Positions 1 to 7,580 of a DNA stretch of 64,000 nucleotides are shown here, piece after piece. Source of the DNA: an uncultured Clostridia bacterium (GTDB lineage Bacteria > Bacillota > Clostridia > Christensenellales > Borkfalkiaceae); assembly GCA_904419075.1 (NCBI GenBank), contig CAJFQM010000007.1, positions 62,001 through 126,000 of the forward strand, in the 5' to 3' direction. The notes beneath the pieces are model-generated. The model did not search any database. It was not told the origin of the DNA and saw only the letters and a program-made list of their open reading frames with translations. Positions within the stretch are counted from its first letter, which is position 1, and each line of letters begins with the position of its first letter. A program made the translations under genes and the position numbers.

Positions 1-398
1 CATTCGGAGAGCGCGTTGACGGCCTTGACGCCGACGCCGTGCAGGCCGCTCGATACCTTATAGCCCGAATCGCCGCCGAATTTGCCGCCCGCGTTGACCT
101 TGGTAAAGACGACTTCCAGCGTGGAAATCCCCTCTTTGGGGTGAATGTCCGTGGGAATCCCGCGGCCGTTGTCCGAAACGCTGCAACTGCCGTCCGCGTT
201 CAGAACGACCTCGATGTGCGTGCAATATCCCGCAAGCGCTTCGTCTATGGAGTTGTCCACCACTTCGTGCACGAGGTGGTGAAGCCCCTTCGCATCCGTG
301 GACGAAATATACATGCCGGGACGCTTTCTGATGTGTTCCAGACCGTCCAGAACCTGAATTTGTTCGGCGCCGTATTCGCCCTCAACTCTTTCCGCCAT
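1..398 (-). CDS. gyrB: DNA gyrase subunit B, N-terminal part (cut by window edge)
   Basis: About 132 codons from the ATG at 398 to the left edge. The protein is the ATP-binding (GHKL) part of a type IIA topoisomerase: [20 protein letters not shown] at the start, the DNSIDEA and DNGRGIP ATPase motifs, and GGKFGG and GLHGVG near the end of the visible part. GyrB supplies ATP hydrolysis for negative supercoiling together with GyrA. The YGAEQIQVL start favours GyrB over ParE, although the catalytic C-terminus is not visible. The start is the first ATG after GGAG in the leader. A TATAAT box and a palindrome lie just upstream. Confidence 0.9.
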   Translation of the reverse strand, partial: MAERVEGEYGAEQIQVLDGLEHIRKRPGMYISSTDAKGLHHLVHEVVDNSIDEALAGYCTHIEVVLNADGSCSVSDNGRGIPTDIHPKEGISTLEVVFTKVNAGGKFGGDSGYKVSSGLHGVGVKAVNALSE

Positions 399-414
399 TT
401 TTTAAGCTCCTGTT

Positions 415-458
415 CGCTTTTCTTTAAGAAAAGCGGGTTATTTTACCTTCTTATTATA
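415..458 (-). promoter_or_regulatory. gyrB -10 box and 21-bp palindrome in the leader
   Basis: On the minus strand TATAAT lies at 458-453 with no clear -35. Between it and gyrB is a perfect 10-bp inverted repeat at 415-435 (CGCTTTTCTT, one central base, AAGAAAAGCG). It sits about 17 bases before the start codon, so it could be an operator or an mRNA stem. The function is inferred. Confidence 0.5.
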
Positions 459-764
459 CCACAATCGAAAAAAAAAGTACAGCGTTTTATCCGTTTTTTT
501 CTATCTTTCTTTTCCGCATGGCCCTTTTAACCCGTTTTTTTGCGTTCAGACGCGTTTTTCAATCGTCTTTGATAAAGTATACGTCCCCCCGATGCGGCTC
601 TTTTCTGCGGCGATTTTTTCCGCCTTTAACGAAAGGCGGCGTTCGGGAATTTTTTTACGGAAATTGCGGATACTTATATCCGAAAAGCGAAACAAAAAAG
701 CGGCCGCGAAAAAAGCGCGGCGAAAGCGAAGAAACGAAAACGGTAAAAATACGGGAGGCAAAAC
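459..764. other. Intergenic region, mostly featureless
   Basis: About 300 bases between divergent genes. I see T-rich tracts and one 8-bp inverted repeat (CCGCCTTT / AAAGGCGG, 620-639) without a U-tract placed for termination. There is no clear promoter for the small gene at 765. The long reading frames crossing this region on both strands have no recognisable protein and look like chance frames. Confidence 0.4.
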
Positions 765-932
765 ATGAGTATCGACGAAAGAACGACCGCCTGTCAGGGC
801 TGCAAGAAAGAAATCGAAACGGGAAAGGCATTTTTTTGTCCCGACTGCGGAGAGATCGTCTGTCCCGACTGCGCGAAAAAGAACCGCGGTATGTGCCGAC
901 GGTGTTTTTCTCCGCTCGAAAGGTTCAGCTGA
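765..932 (+). CDS. Small four-CxxC zinc-finger protein (55 aa)
   Basis: ATG at 765 preceded by GGGAGG at a normal distance; 55 codons then TGA. Four CxxC pairs are present at C10/C13, C25/C28, C33/C36 and C44/C47, which would bind two zinc ions in a treble-clef or RING-like fold. Such small proteins commonly mediate protein or nucleic-acid contacts, but the partner here is unknown. A long hairpin follows 36 bases after the stop, so the gene is probably a single transcription unit between gyrB and the XRE regulator. Codon use matches the neighbours. I do not recognise a named family. Confidence 0.65.
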   Translation: MSIDERTTACQGCKKEIETGKAFFCPDCGEIVCPDCAKKNRGMCRRCFSPLERFS

Positions 933-967
933 AACGAATTTTCCGAGCCGAAAAAACCTTGCGCGAA

Positions 968-1013
968 AAAAGCGCCTTCGGGTACGGCATTTGTCCGTAT
1001 CCGGGGGCGCTTT
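968..1013 (+). terminator. Hairpin after the zinc-finger gene
   Basis: AAAAGCGCC pairs with GGGCGCTTT, and an inner stem GGGTACGG / CCGTATCC extends it. The last bases are TTTCT. It is positioned to end the 765-932 transcript, although the T-run is short. Confidence 0.5.
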
Positions 1014-1133
1014 CTGCCGAAAAGGAGAAAACTTCCCATAAGAATAGACAAAATCCCACGCCGATTGAGTTTTCTTTTTGTCTCTTTTCCTGTATAATAG
1101 GCTCATCAAATCATGAAAGGAGCCGTAAAAAAA

Positions 1134-2384
1134 ATGGATACGCAAAAGACGGGAGAATTTCTTCGGGCGTTGCGGAAGGCAAAAGGACTTACGCAGGAGG
1201 AGGTCGCAGAGCAATTGTTTCTTTCCCCGAAAACCGTTTCGAGGTGGGAAAGCGGCGCGGGACTTCCCGACATCAATATCATTTCGGGCGTGGCGGCCCT
1301 CTACGGCGTCACGGTGGACGAAATCCTGCAAGGCGAAAAAAAGACGGACAGATCGGAAACCCTGACCGAACAGACAAAAAGACTGAAAAACGACGGCAGA
1401 GCGAGAATGATACGGGAAAATCTGCTTAAAAAATACAACGTATTCTTTATCGTCGCCGTCTCCGTGCTCGGATTTTTTCTGCTTCTCGAAATCCTTTTGG
1501 GCTTTCTCGTCAATCAATTTGCGGCGCTCGTGCTCATGCCGCTCGGCATGGCCGCGGCACTGCTCGTCGAAGCGTACGGAAATTCCGAAATCAAACGGAT
1601 CTCTTCGGAAAACGAAGACGACGCTCTCGCGGCAGGCATAGAAAAAACAAAAAAGACGATTCGGAGAAAAAATCTCCTGTTCGCCGATATTTTCGCGGGC
1701 GTTCTGCTCCTCTCCCTCGCCCTCGTCGGCATCATGTTTTCCGCGAACGGAGAAGATATCCGATCCTTCCCTCTTTACTGCGGAACGTTTACCTTTTACG
1801 TCTTTCTCGTTTGTCTTTTGGCAGGTTATCTGATTCTCCGCTCCTTTTTCTCGAAATACAGGATACGGGAAACCCGAAACCTCTTTTCCCAAAAACTCTA
1901 TGCGACGGCGCTCGTCCTGTCCGTCTTTTCCGCCCTTTTCGCCGCGACGGCCCTCGTTTCCGTTTTTGAACACGCCGAATCGCGCGCAGTATGGACCACA
2001 GCAGATGTAGTATGGCCCGAAGAGGGCGGGGTATGGTCCGAGGCAACCCGAACGGCGGAAAGCTGGATTTTCCTTCTCTTTTTCGGACTGAAAGAGAGCT
2101 TTCTCTGTCGGGGCATCGCCATAGGATTTTTTGCCGCCGCCTCGGCTCTCTTTGCCGTCGGGCGCATAATCAAAAAGCAAAAGGCAGTGTTTTTGCTGTG
2201 CGGAACGGTTTTCAGCCTGAGCGCTCCTTTTATTTCCCTTCTCGACTTTTCCGGAGAATACGCCGCGCTCAATCCCTTAGCGATTTTTGCCGCGCTCGGG
2301 AGCGTCGTCTGCGCGATTCTGCTCATCGTCAACGAGCGGCGCCTGCGCAAACAAAACGAGAACGGAAAAAGCGACGTGCAATGA
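1134..2384 (+). CDS. XRE-family regulator fused to a multi-pass membrane domain
   Basis: 416 aa. Residues about 7-62 are a classic XRE helix-turn-helix (GLTQEEVAEQL, SPKTVSRWESG, LPDI) of the Clostridial type that often precedes membrane domains. After a charged linker come about eight hydrophobic segments between residue 102 and the C-terminus, so the DNA-binding head is tethered to the membrane. The ATG at 1134 is chosen because AAAGGAG ends 11 bases upstream. A TATAAT box at 1093-1098 would place the transcript start beside an in-frame upstream ATG at 1113, making that codon unlikely. The ligand or stress sensed is unknown. A strong terminator follows. Confidence 0.8.
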   Translation: MDTQKTGEFLRALRKAKGLTQEEVAEQLFLSPKTVSRWESGAGLPDINIISGVAALYGVTVDEILQGEKKTDRSETLTEQTKRLKNDGRARMIRENLLKKYNVFFIVAVSVLGFFLLLEILLGFLVNQFAALVLMPLGMAAALLVEAYGNSEIKRISSENEDDALAAGIEKTKKTIRRKNLLFADIFAGVLLLSLALVGIMFSANGEDIRSFPLYCGTFTFYVFLVCLLAGYLILRSFFSKYRIRETRNLFSQKLYATALVLSVFSALFAATALVSVFEHAESRAVWTTADVVWPEEGGVWSEATRTAESWIFLLFFGLKESFLCRGIAIGFFAAASALFAVGRIIKKQKAVFLLCGTVFSLSAPFISLLDFSGEYAALNPLAIFAALGSVVCAILLIVNERRLRKQNENGKSDVQ

Positions 2385-2435
2385 CGTTTTTTCCGTCCGA
2401 CGGAACGCAAAAGAGAGAAATTTTCCTGCGGCTGC

Positions 2436-2476
2436 AAACCCGCGGCGGCCTTTTTCGGAAGCCGCCGCGGTTTTTT
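2436..2476 (+). terminator. Rho-independent terminator
   Basis: A 10-bp GC stem CCGCGGCGGC (2440-2449) / GCCGCCGCGG (2461-2470) followed by TTTTTT. It ends the XRE-membrane gene. Confidence 0.9.
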
Positions 2477-2552
2477 AGTCGGTCAATCGGTTAATTTGAA
2501 AAAACGTTAAAATTTTCTTTTCTTCAAAAGGCTTGTAAAAAATTTATACAAG

Positions 2553-3035
2553 TCAGCCTTTCTTATGGTCTGAAAAATATTCTTCGAGGACTTTTATGCT
2601 CTCTTCCCGCAGGACGCCCGAAGTAACCCGCGGCCTCCAAAAGGAATTTTCAAATACCGTCTCGCAGCAGCCGTTTCCTTCGTTTCCGAGAATGTGTTCC
2701 AGATCCGCGTTGCCCGCGCCGTATACCAGACGCCCCAGCTTTACCCAGACGAGCGCGCCGCTGCACATGAAACACGGCTCACAGCTGGAATACAGCGTAT
2801 ATTCTTTGAGGTCCGCGATCCCCGTCTTCGCGCAGAAATCCCGAATCAGTCCCGTTTCGGCGTGATAAGTGGGATCGTGCTCCGTGTAAATCCGATTTTC
2901 GCTCTCGAAAACGATCTCTCCGCCTTTGACGAGCACCGCGCCGAACGGTTCGTTTCCGCGGCGCACCGCCGAACGGGAAAGCTCTATCGCCCGTTTCATA
3001 AAAATTTCGTCTTGTATCGTCATTTCTTCTTCCAT
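2553..3035 (-). CDS. Cytidine/guanine-deaminase-like nucleoside deaminase
   Basis: 160 aa of the zinc-dependent CMP/dCMP deaminase fold. HAE (in YHAETG) supplies the zinc histidine and proton-shuttle glutamate, and SSCEPCFMC supplies the two zinc cysteines. Size and the long segment after the PCxxC motif resemble GuaD-type guanine deaminases more than the tRNA adenosine deaminase TadA, so the substrate is probably a free base or nucleoside; this is inference. The start at 3035 (MEEEMTIQ) follows AAAGGA; ATG at 3023 is a second option. The longer frame reaching 3218 would run into dus and is rejected. The gene lies 94 bases after dus on the same strand. Confidence 0.8.
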   Translation of the reverse strand: MEEEMTIQDEIFMKRAIELSRSAVRRGNEPFGAVLVKGGEIVFESENRIYTEHDPTYHAETGLIRDFCAKTGIADLKEYTLYSSCEPCFMCSGALVWVKLGRLVYGAGNADLEHILGNEGNGCCETVFENSFWRPRVTSGVLREESIKVLEEYFSDHKKG

Positions 3036-3129
3036 TTGTTTTGCGTTTATCCTTTGCAGGCTTTCGCCCGCCTTTATGATTTTCTCCGCCTTTCCGCCGT
3101 TATCCCGCGTTTGATTTTTCGCCTTCTCA

Positions 3130-4071
3130 TTACCGCGGAAAAATTTCCCGCACGACGGAGAGCACTTCCTCGGGGGAAGAACAGGAAAACAGGCGTTCCT
3201 TATACGCCGCCGCGCCACGTATTCCCTTGATGTAAAACACGACCATTTTCCGCATGAACACCGTCGTGAAACGCTCGTCGAACACCTTTCTCGTCTCCGA
3301 CATCTGCCCCTCGATCATTTCGCGTTTATCCTCCGAAGGTCTTCCCGTAAAGGCACAGAAAATCTGCGGGTCGGACAGCGCCGCGCGCGCGATCATGATT
3401 CCGTCCGCGCCCGTTTCGTCCATGAGCTTTTCTCCGTCGGAAACGGAAAATACCCCGCCGTTGGCGATGACGGGAATTTTCACGGCCGATTTCGCCGCGG
3501 CGATCTCCTTAAAATTCACTTCGCCCGAATAGTATTTATCCCGCGTGCGGCCGTGGACGGTCAAAAGCGCGGCCCCCGCGCCTTCCATGCGCTTTGCGAA
3601 CTCCGCGGAAATCAATTTTTCCCCCGTCACTCCGATACGGAATTTTACCGTCACCGCCTTGCCGCTCTTTACGCATTCCGAGACGATCTTTTCCGCCAGC
3701 GGCGGATTTTCCAAAAGCGCGCTGCCCTCCCCGTTCTTATAAATTTTCGGCACGGGACAGCCCATGTTGATATCGACCACGGGAAACGGCGCGAGCTCTT
3801 CGCTCTCGCAAGCCGCGCGCAGAACGTCGGGCTCGCTGCCGAAAAGCTGCACCGCGCGCGGCGTTTCGAGCCCGGTCGTATACAGCAGCTCCTTCGTGTT
3901 CTCGCTGCCGTATTTCAAGCCCTTCGCGCTGACCATTTCGGTGAACGCAAACCCCGCGCCGTATTTTTTACAGAGCATGCGGAAAGGATAATTCGTATAC
4001 CCCGCCAGCGGAGCCAAAAAGACGTTGTTTTCCGTCTCCACGGGGCCGATTTTGATTCTTTTCAGTTTCAT
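3130..4071 (-). CDS. dusB: tRNA-dihydrouridine synthase (DusB-type)
   Basis: 313 aa. An FMN-dependent TIM barrel that reduces uridine in tRNA D-loops. It begins with the typical VFLAPLAGYTNYPFR, has the catalytic cysteine in DINMGCPVPK, and the FMN/tRNA-binding HGRTRDKYYSG and IANGGV blocks. The length is normal for the family. Its ATG overlaps the stop of the upstream mazG gene by four bases (ATGA), so the two are translationally coupled. Confidence 0.92.
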   Translation of the reverse strand: MKLKRIKIGPVETENNVFLAPLAGYTNYPFRMLCKKYGAGFAFTEMVSAKGLKYGSENTKELLYTTGLETPRAVQLFGSEPDVLRAACESEELAPFPVVDINMGCPVPKIYKNGEGSALLENPPLAEKIVSECVKSGKAVTVKFRIGVTGEKLISAEFAKRMEGAGAALLTVHGRTRDKYYSGEVNFKEIAAAKSAVKIPVIANGGVFSVSDGEKLMDETGADGIMIARAALSDPQIFCAFTGRPSEDKREMIEGQMSETRKVFDERFTTVFMRKMVVFYIKGIRGAAAYKERLFSCSSPEEVLSVVREIFPR

Positions 4072-5489
4072 GCGCCGCTCTCCTCCGCCGACTTTACCGC
4101 CCTGTAATATCTCTCTTTCTCCTCCTCCGACAGGGCGTTGACGTCCTTTCCGTCCGCAAGCACCGCGCTTTCGTATGCCGTAAATCTCCTTTTGATTTTC
4201 TTTACCGTATCGAGGAGCGCTTCCTCGCAGTCCGCCCCGACTTCGCGTCCCAAATTGACGGCGCTCATCAACACGTCGCCGAGCTCCGAAGCGATTTTCT
4301 TCTTATCGCCCGCGTCCCGCGCCGCTTTCAGTTCGGAAATTTCCTCGAACAGTTTTTGTTCGGCGCTTTCGTAATCCGCATATCCCCAGCCGCCCTTTTC
4401 CACGCGCTTGGCCACCTTCTGCGCCTGCATCAGCGCGGGAAAGACCTTCGGCACGTCGTTGACCGCGTCCGAAAACGTCTCCTGATGCTTTTCCTTCATC
4501 TTGTTCTTTTCCCACACGGACAGCGCGCCCGCCTCTCCGTCCGCCTTGTCCTTGCCGAAAATGTGCGTGTGACGGGTAATCAGCTTTTCGCAGACCCCCG
4601 TCGTGACGTCCGCGAGGTCGAACGAACCGCTCTCCTCTTTCATCACCGCGTGAAAGACCGCTTGCAGCAAGATGTCCCCCGTCTCTTCCAAAACTTTGTC
4701 GTCGTCGCCCGATTCGATGGCGTCCGCCAGCTCGTACGCCTCCTCGACGGCGTTCATTTTTATGCTCTCGGGCGTCTGCACCCTGTCCCAAGGACACCCG
4801 TCCGGACGGCGGAGCCGCTCGACGAGCTCTTTGAGGTCGGAAAGCGTAAACCGCTTCTTTTCGAGCAGGGGAATACGCTCCACCGCCACCGCCGAATCGT
4901 AACCGTAAGCGTTTTGACGATCGAGTTCGAAGAGTTTGATTTTTTTCGTTTCTCCGCCGCTTATGTAGAGAACTTCCGTCTCCTCCCCGAATACGTCCGA
5001 AAGCCGCAGCTTTACGTCGCCCGCCAAAGCTCGGTCGTCCATGTCGTACACGACGAGCGGCGCGGGAAGCTCGGGCGTCTCCGCCAGCTCGTACGCAGAA
5101 ACCGCCGTATAGGAGCACTCCGCAAACCCCGCCGCCCGCACCAGCGCCGACACGCGGGAAACGCCGTCGATAATCCTGAGCTTTCCCCTCAGCCGCCTTT
5201 TCAGCTCCCGCACCGAATTGTCCTCGGACGCGGCTCCGTCCACGCAGTATACCGTCCCGTCGCCCGATTTCGCCACTTCCGCCGCCAGATTCTTGTTCAG
5301 CGTGGAAAAACTGCGGCTGCGCTTATACACTTCGTCGAGGCAGGTATGCTCCACGCCCAGCGCCGCCAGATTCCGATACGAACGGGTGAGCGCCGTCCGC
5401 GCAATCACCCGTTTTGCCTCTAAAATCGCCCGTTTTCCGTTCTCCGTCAAATCGCCTTCTTCCGCTCCCAAGCCGACTACCGTAATCAT
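4068..5489 (-). CDS. YabN-like tetrapyrrole-methylase / MazG pyrophosphohydrolase fusion
   Basis: 473 aa. Residues 1 to about 210 are a degenerate tetrapyrrole (SAM-dependent) methylase-like domain starting MITVVGLGAEEGDL. The rest holds two MazG-type all-alpha NTP pyrophosphohydrolase halves: RRPDGCPWDRVQTPES, EEAYELADAI, EETGDILLQAVFH, then KGGWGYADYESAEQKLFEEI with ELGDVLMSAVNLGR. This is the architecture of Bacillus YabN, thought to cleanse abnormal nucleotides or act in sporulation. It is 48 bases downstream of the spoVB-like gene, the same order as in the Bacillus spoVT-yabM-yabN region. AAGGAGAAGGAGAAAGG precedes the ATG. Confidence 0.9.
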   Translation of the reverse strand: MITVVGLGAEEGDLTENGKRAILEAKRVIARTALTRSYRNLAALGVEHTCLDEVYKRSRSFSTLNKNLAAEVAKSGDGTVYCVDGAASEDNSVRELKRRLRGKLRIIDGVSRVSALVRAAGFAECSYTAVSAYELAETPELPAPLVVYDMDDRALAGDVKLRLSDVFGEETEVLYISGGETKKIKLFELDRQNAYGYDSAVAVERIPLLEKKRFTLSDLKELVERLRRPDGCPWDRVQTPESIKMNAVEEAYELADAIESGDDDKVLEETGDILLQAVFHAVMKEESGSFDLADVTTGVCEKLITRHTHIFGKDKADGEAGALSVWEKNKMKEKHQETFSDAVNDVPKVFPALMQAQKVAKRVEKGGWGYADYESAEQKLFEEISELKAARDAGDKKKIASELGDVLMSAVNLGREVGADCEEALLDTVKKIKRRFTAYESAVLADGKDVNALSEEEKERYYRAVKSAEESGA

Positions 5490-5537
5490 GAAATCCTTTC
5501 TCCTTCTCCTCGGTTCCGAAATGCTCCGCCCGACGAT

Positions 5538-6908
5538 CTATTCTTCTTTGGGCGAAGCGGGCGCAGACAAAGCTGCTTCCCGCCCCTTCTTTCGTCTCGT
5601 AACGAATAAATTATACATCAAATCGAGCGCGAATGCAACCAAATAGCAGACGTCCGCGGCGATTGCCGCCCCGAAAACGGAAATTTGCGGGCGGGAAACG
5701 AGCAGAAAATTCAGGGCCGTCTTGAAGGCGACCGCGATTCCCATGGACAGCGCCGCGAATTTCGGCTTTCCCATGCCCGTAAGGCAGGCGGAGAGCGTCT
5801 GCGTACAGGAGAGCGTCACCGCGCTGACGGAAAAGACCTTCACCAATTTCACGAGCGTCGCCGTCTCCTCCGCGGAGAGCGCGCGGAAAATGACGCGCAC
5901 GGCGGGAGAGGCGAGAAGGAAGAGCCCCGCGGCGCAGGGAACGGAAACCGCCAGGGTGACGAGGAGCGCATAGACCATGCGGCGGCGCGCGCCGTTCTTC
6001 CCCCCGACGCTTTCCGAAGCGGAGGAAGCCGACACGGCGGGAACGCTGGCCGCCGCGATTCCGTAACAGACGGATACGGGGAGATTGATAATCGTCACGG
6101 CGCCGCCGGAAAACAGCCCGTAGAGCGCGACGGCGTCCTCGGTATACCGTTTGAGCAGCCTAACGATGATCACGCTGTCCAAGAGCGAGGAGAGCGGCAG
6201 GAGCGCCGCCGACAGCGTGACGGGAATGCTCAGTCTGAGGACGGACTTCATCGAAACCCTGTCCCCTTTCTTCAAGCCTGAAAAGGGCTCGGGGACGCGG
6301 CGGAACAGAAAGGCCATCAACGCGAGCGCGCACGCTTCGGAAACGGATACGGACAGGAGGATATAAGTCACCGCTTTTTCGACGTCCGAACGGAACAGGT
6401 AAGCGAACAGCAATCCGAAGCCCACCTTTACGACCTGTTCGGTCACTTCGGAAAGCGCCGTCGGAAACATGTTGTTTTCCCCCTGAAACCAGCCGCGGAA
6501 CACCGAAATCGCGGAGACGAGCAGGACGGAGGGCGCGAGGGCCAAATAGCCGTTTTTTACTTCGGGGCAGTCCTGCGCGCGGGAAAGGAGGGGCGAAAGC
6601 GCCATCATCAACAGCGTTCCCAACGCGCCGATCGAGAGAAAGAGGACAAAGGAGCTTTTGAGAAGGGATTGGGAGGATATGCCCCGCGCGTGCTTTTCCG
6701 CCACCATTTTGGCGATGGAGGAAGGGATTCCCGTCGCGGAAACGGTGAGCAGGAGGCAGTAAAAGGGATAGACCATCTGATAGAGCCCCATGCCGTAGCC
6801 GCCGATGATGTTCGTGAGCGGAATACGATAGAGCGCGCCGATGAGTTTTGCGATAAATCCGCCTACGGCGATGGTCGCCGCTCCTTTCAAAAACGATTGT
6901 TTTTTCAT
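5538..6908 (-). CDS. SpoVB/YabM-type MOP-superfamily lipid flippase
   Basis: 456 aa, about fourteen hydrophobic segments, starting MKKQSFLKGAATIAVGGFIA. Family blocks: IGALYRIPLTNIIGGYGMGLYQ, VYPFYCLLLTVSATGIPSSIAK and FRGWFQGENNMFPTALSE. Such proteins move lipid-linked sugars (peptidoglycan precursors) across the membrane, and in spore formers SpoVB is needed for cortex. The start at 6908 is chosen because AAGGA lies 7 bases upstream; a 15-codon longer frame has no ribosome site. It is first in a spoVB-mazG-dus(-deaminase) run. Confidence 0.88.
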   Translation of the reverse strand: MKKQSFLKGAATIAVGGFIAKLIGALYRIPLTNIIGGYGMGLYQMVYPFYCLLLTVSATGIPSSIAKMVAEKHARGISSQSLLKSSFVLFLSIGALGTLLMMALSPLLSRAQDCPEVKNGYLALAPSVLLVSAISVFRGWFQGENNMFPTALSEVTEQVVKVGFGLLFAYLFRSDVEKAVTYILLSVSVSEACALALMAFLFRRVPEPFSGLKKGDRVSMKSVLRLSIPVTLSAALLPLSSLLDSVIIVRLLKRYTEDAVALYGLFSGGAVTIINLPVSVCYGIAAASVPAVSASSASESVGGKNGARRRMVYALLVTLAVSVPCAAGLFLLASPAVRVIFRALSAEETATLVKLVKVFSVSAVTLSCTQTLSACLTGMGKPKFAALSMGIAVAFKTALNFLLVSRPQISVFGAAIAADVCYLVAFALDLMYNLFVTRRKKGREAALSAPASPKEE

Positions 6909-6991
6909 CTTCCCGTCCTTCTTCCGCAAACCTGCGAAAAATGTGCGGGGCATCTCCCCGCCAACGTTATTTTTCGCAATCGCGCCCCCTT

Positions 6992-7312
6992 TTATGCCCT
7001 TTTCTCCGCACGGAAAACGGGGAAAGGATATTTCCTTTCCCCGTCCGAATCTTCGTTTTTTTGTGCTTTCGATCTTATATTTGCACTTTGACGACCGCAG
7101 TCGCTTACGAACGAAGAACCTTCCGATGCGCCCGCAGACCGCACGTACAATGTGCCGTCGGGCGTTACGTTGTCGCCGGATGCCGGCTTTTCCGAAAACG
7201 AAACGTCCGGGGAGACTTCCAATGCGCTCTCGGCGAAAATCAACGTTTCCGCTGTATAATCTGCGATTCCTTCCCCGGGAAGCGCCGAAACGTCCAAATT
7301 CCTGTTTTTCAT
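6992..7312 (-). CDS. Hypothetical protein downstream of repeat A
   Basis: 106 codons from an ATG at 7312 (MKNRNLDVSALPGEG). No family is recognised. It starts exactly where the leader repeat at 7313-7500 ends, in the position taken by the small gene next to the matching repeat at 55 kb. A hairpin near its 3' end (7017-7043) lies inside the frame, which argues that the true end may be earlier or that this is a degraded gene. Confidence 0.3.
   Translation of the reverse strand: MKNRNLDVSALPGEGIADYTAETLIFAESALEVSPDVSFSEKPASGDNVTPDGTLYVRSAGASEGSSFVSDCGRQSANIRSKAQKNEDSDGERKYPFPVFRAEKRA
7017..7043 (-). terminator. Possible terminator hairpin
   Basis: ACGGGGAAAGGA pairs with TCCTTTCCCCGT; read leftwards it is followed by TTTT. 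It could end transcripts coming from repeat A or protect spoVB. Confidence 0.5.
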
Positions 7313-7500
7313 CTTTTCCAAAAAATTACACAAAAAAAGCATACCACAAAGGAGAGAAAACTGAGTCAAGCACTTTCTTTTATGTTACGCCCTTGAAGAT
7401 AACGAACCGCCCAAACTTTTGCGTGCGGGAAAACGAAGCGGAAATTTACGGACAGTCTGTTATCCGTTGTTCTTTTAATTTATTCCATCCAATGATAAAT
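7313..7500 (-). repeat. Diverged leader repeat, copy A
   Basis: On the minus strand it contains GTTATCTTCAAGGGCGTAAC, then ACATAAAAGAAAG, TTTTCTCTCC, TTTGTGGTATGC and a T-run. The same blocks in the same order occur at 55,165-55,380 in front of the decayed replication gene, including a shared GCCGATTTAT block near the far end. No rep or recombinase gene remains beside copy A. Confidence 0.65.
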
Positions 7501-7514
7501 CGGCAGGGGCGGAA

Positions 7515-7546
7515 ACAGGGCTTTCCTCTTGGGAGGAAAACCCTGT
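7515..7546 (-). terminator. Hairpin at the end of the glycan operon
   Basis: ACAGGG-TTTCCTC pairs with GAGGAAA-CCCTGT 35 bases after the last gene. The T-run is short, so it may be a processing or stability hairpin rather than a strong terminator. Confidence 0.55.
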
Positions 7547-7580
7547 CTGACGCATGAAAAATGAAAAGACGAAATTTGCG

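Noticed and set aside
546-2180. Long minus-strand frame (544 codons) opposite the XRE regulator
   Set aside because: Arg/Lys/Phe-rich chance translation with no domain, antisense to a clear helix-turn-helix gene.
6841-7557. Plus-strand frame of 238 codons crossing repeat A
   Set aside because: Low-quality composition, no ribosome site, and it crosses a conserved non-coding repeat.
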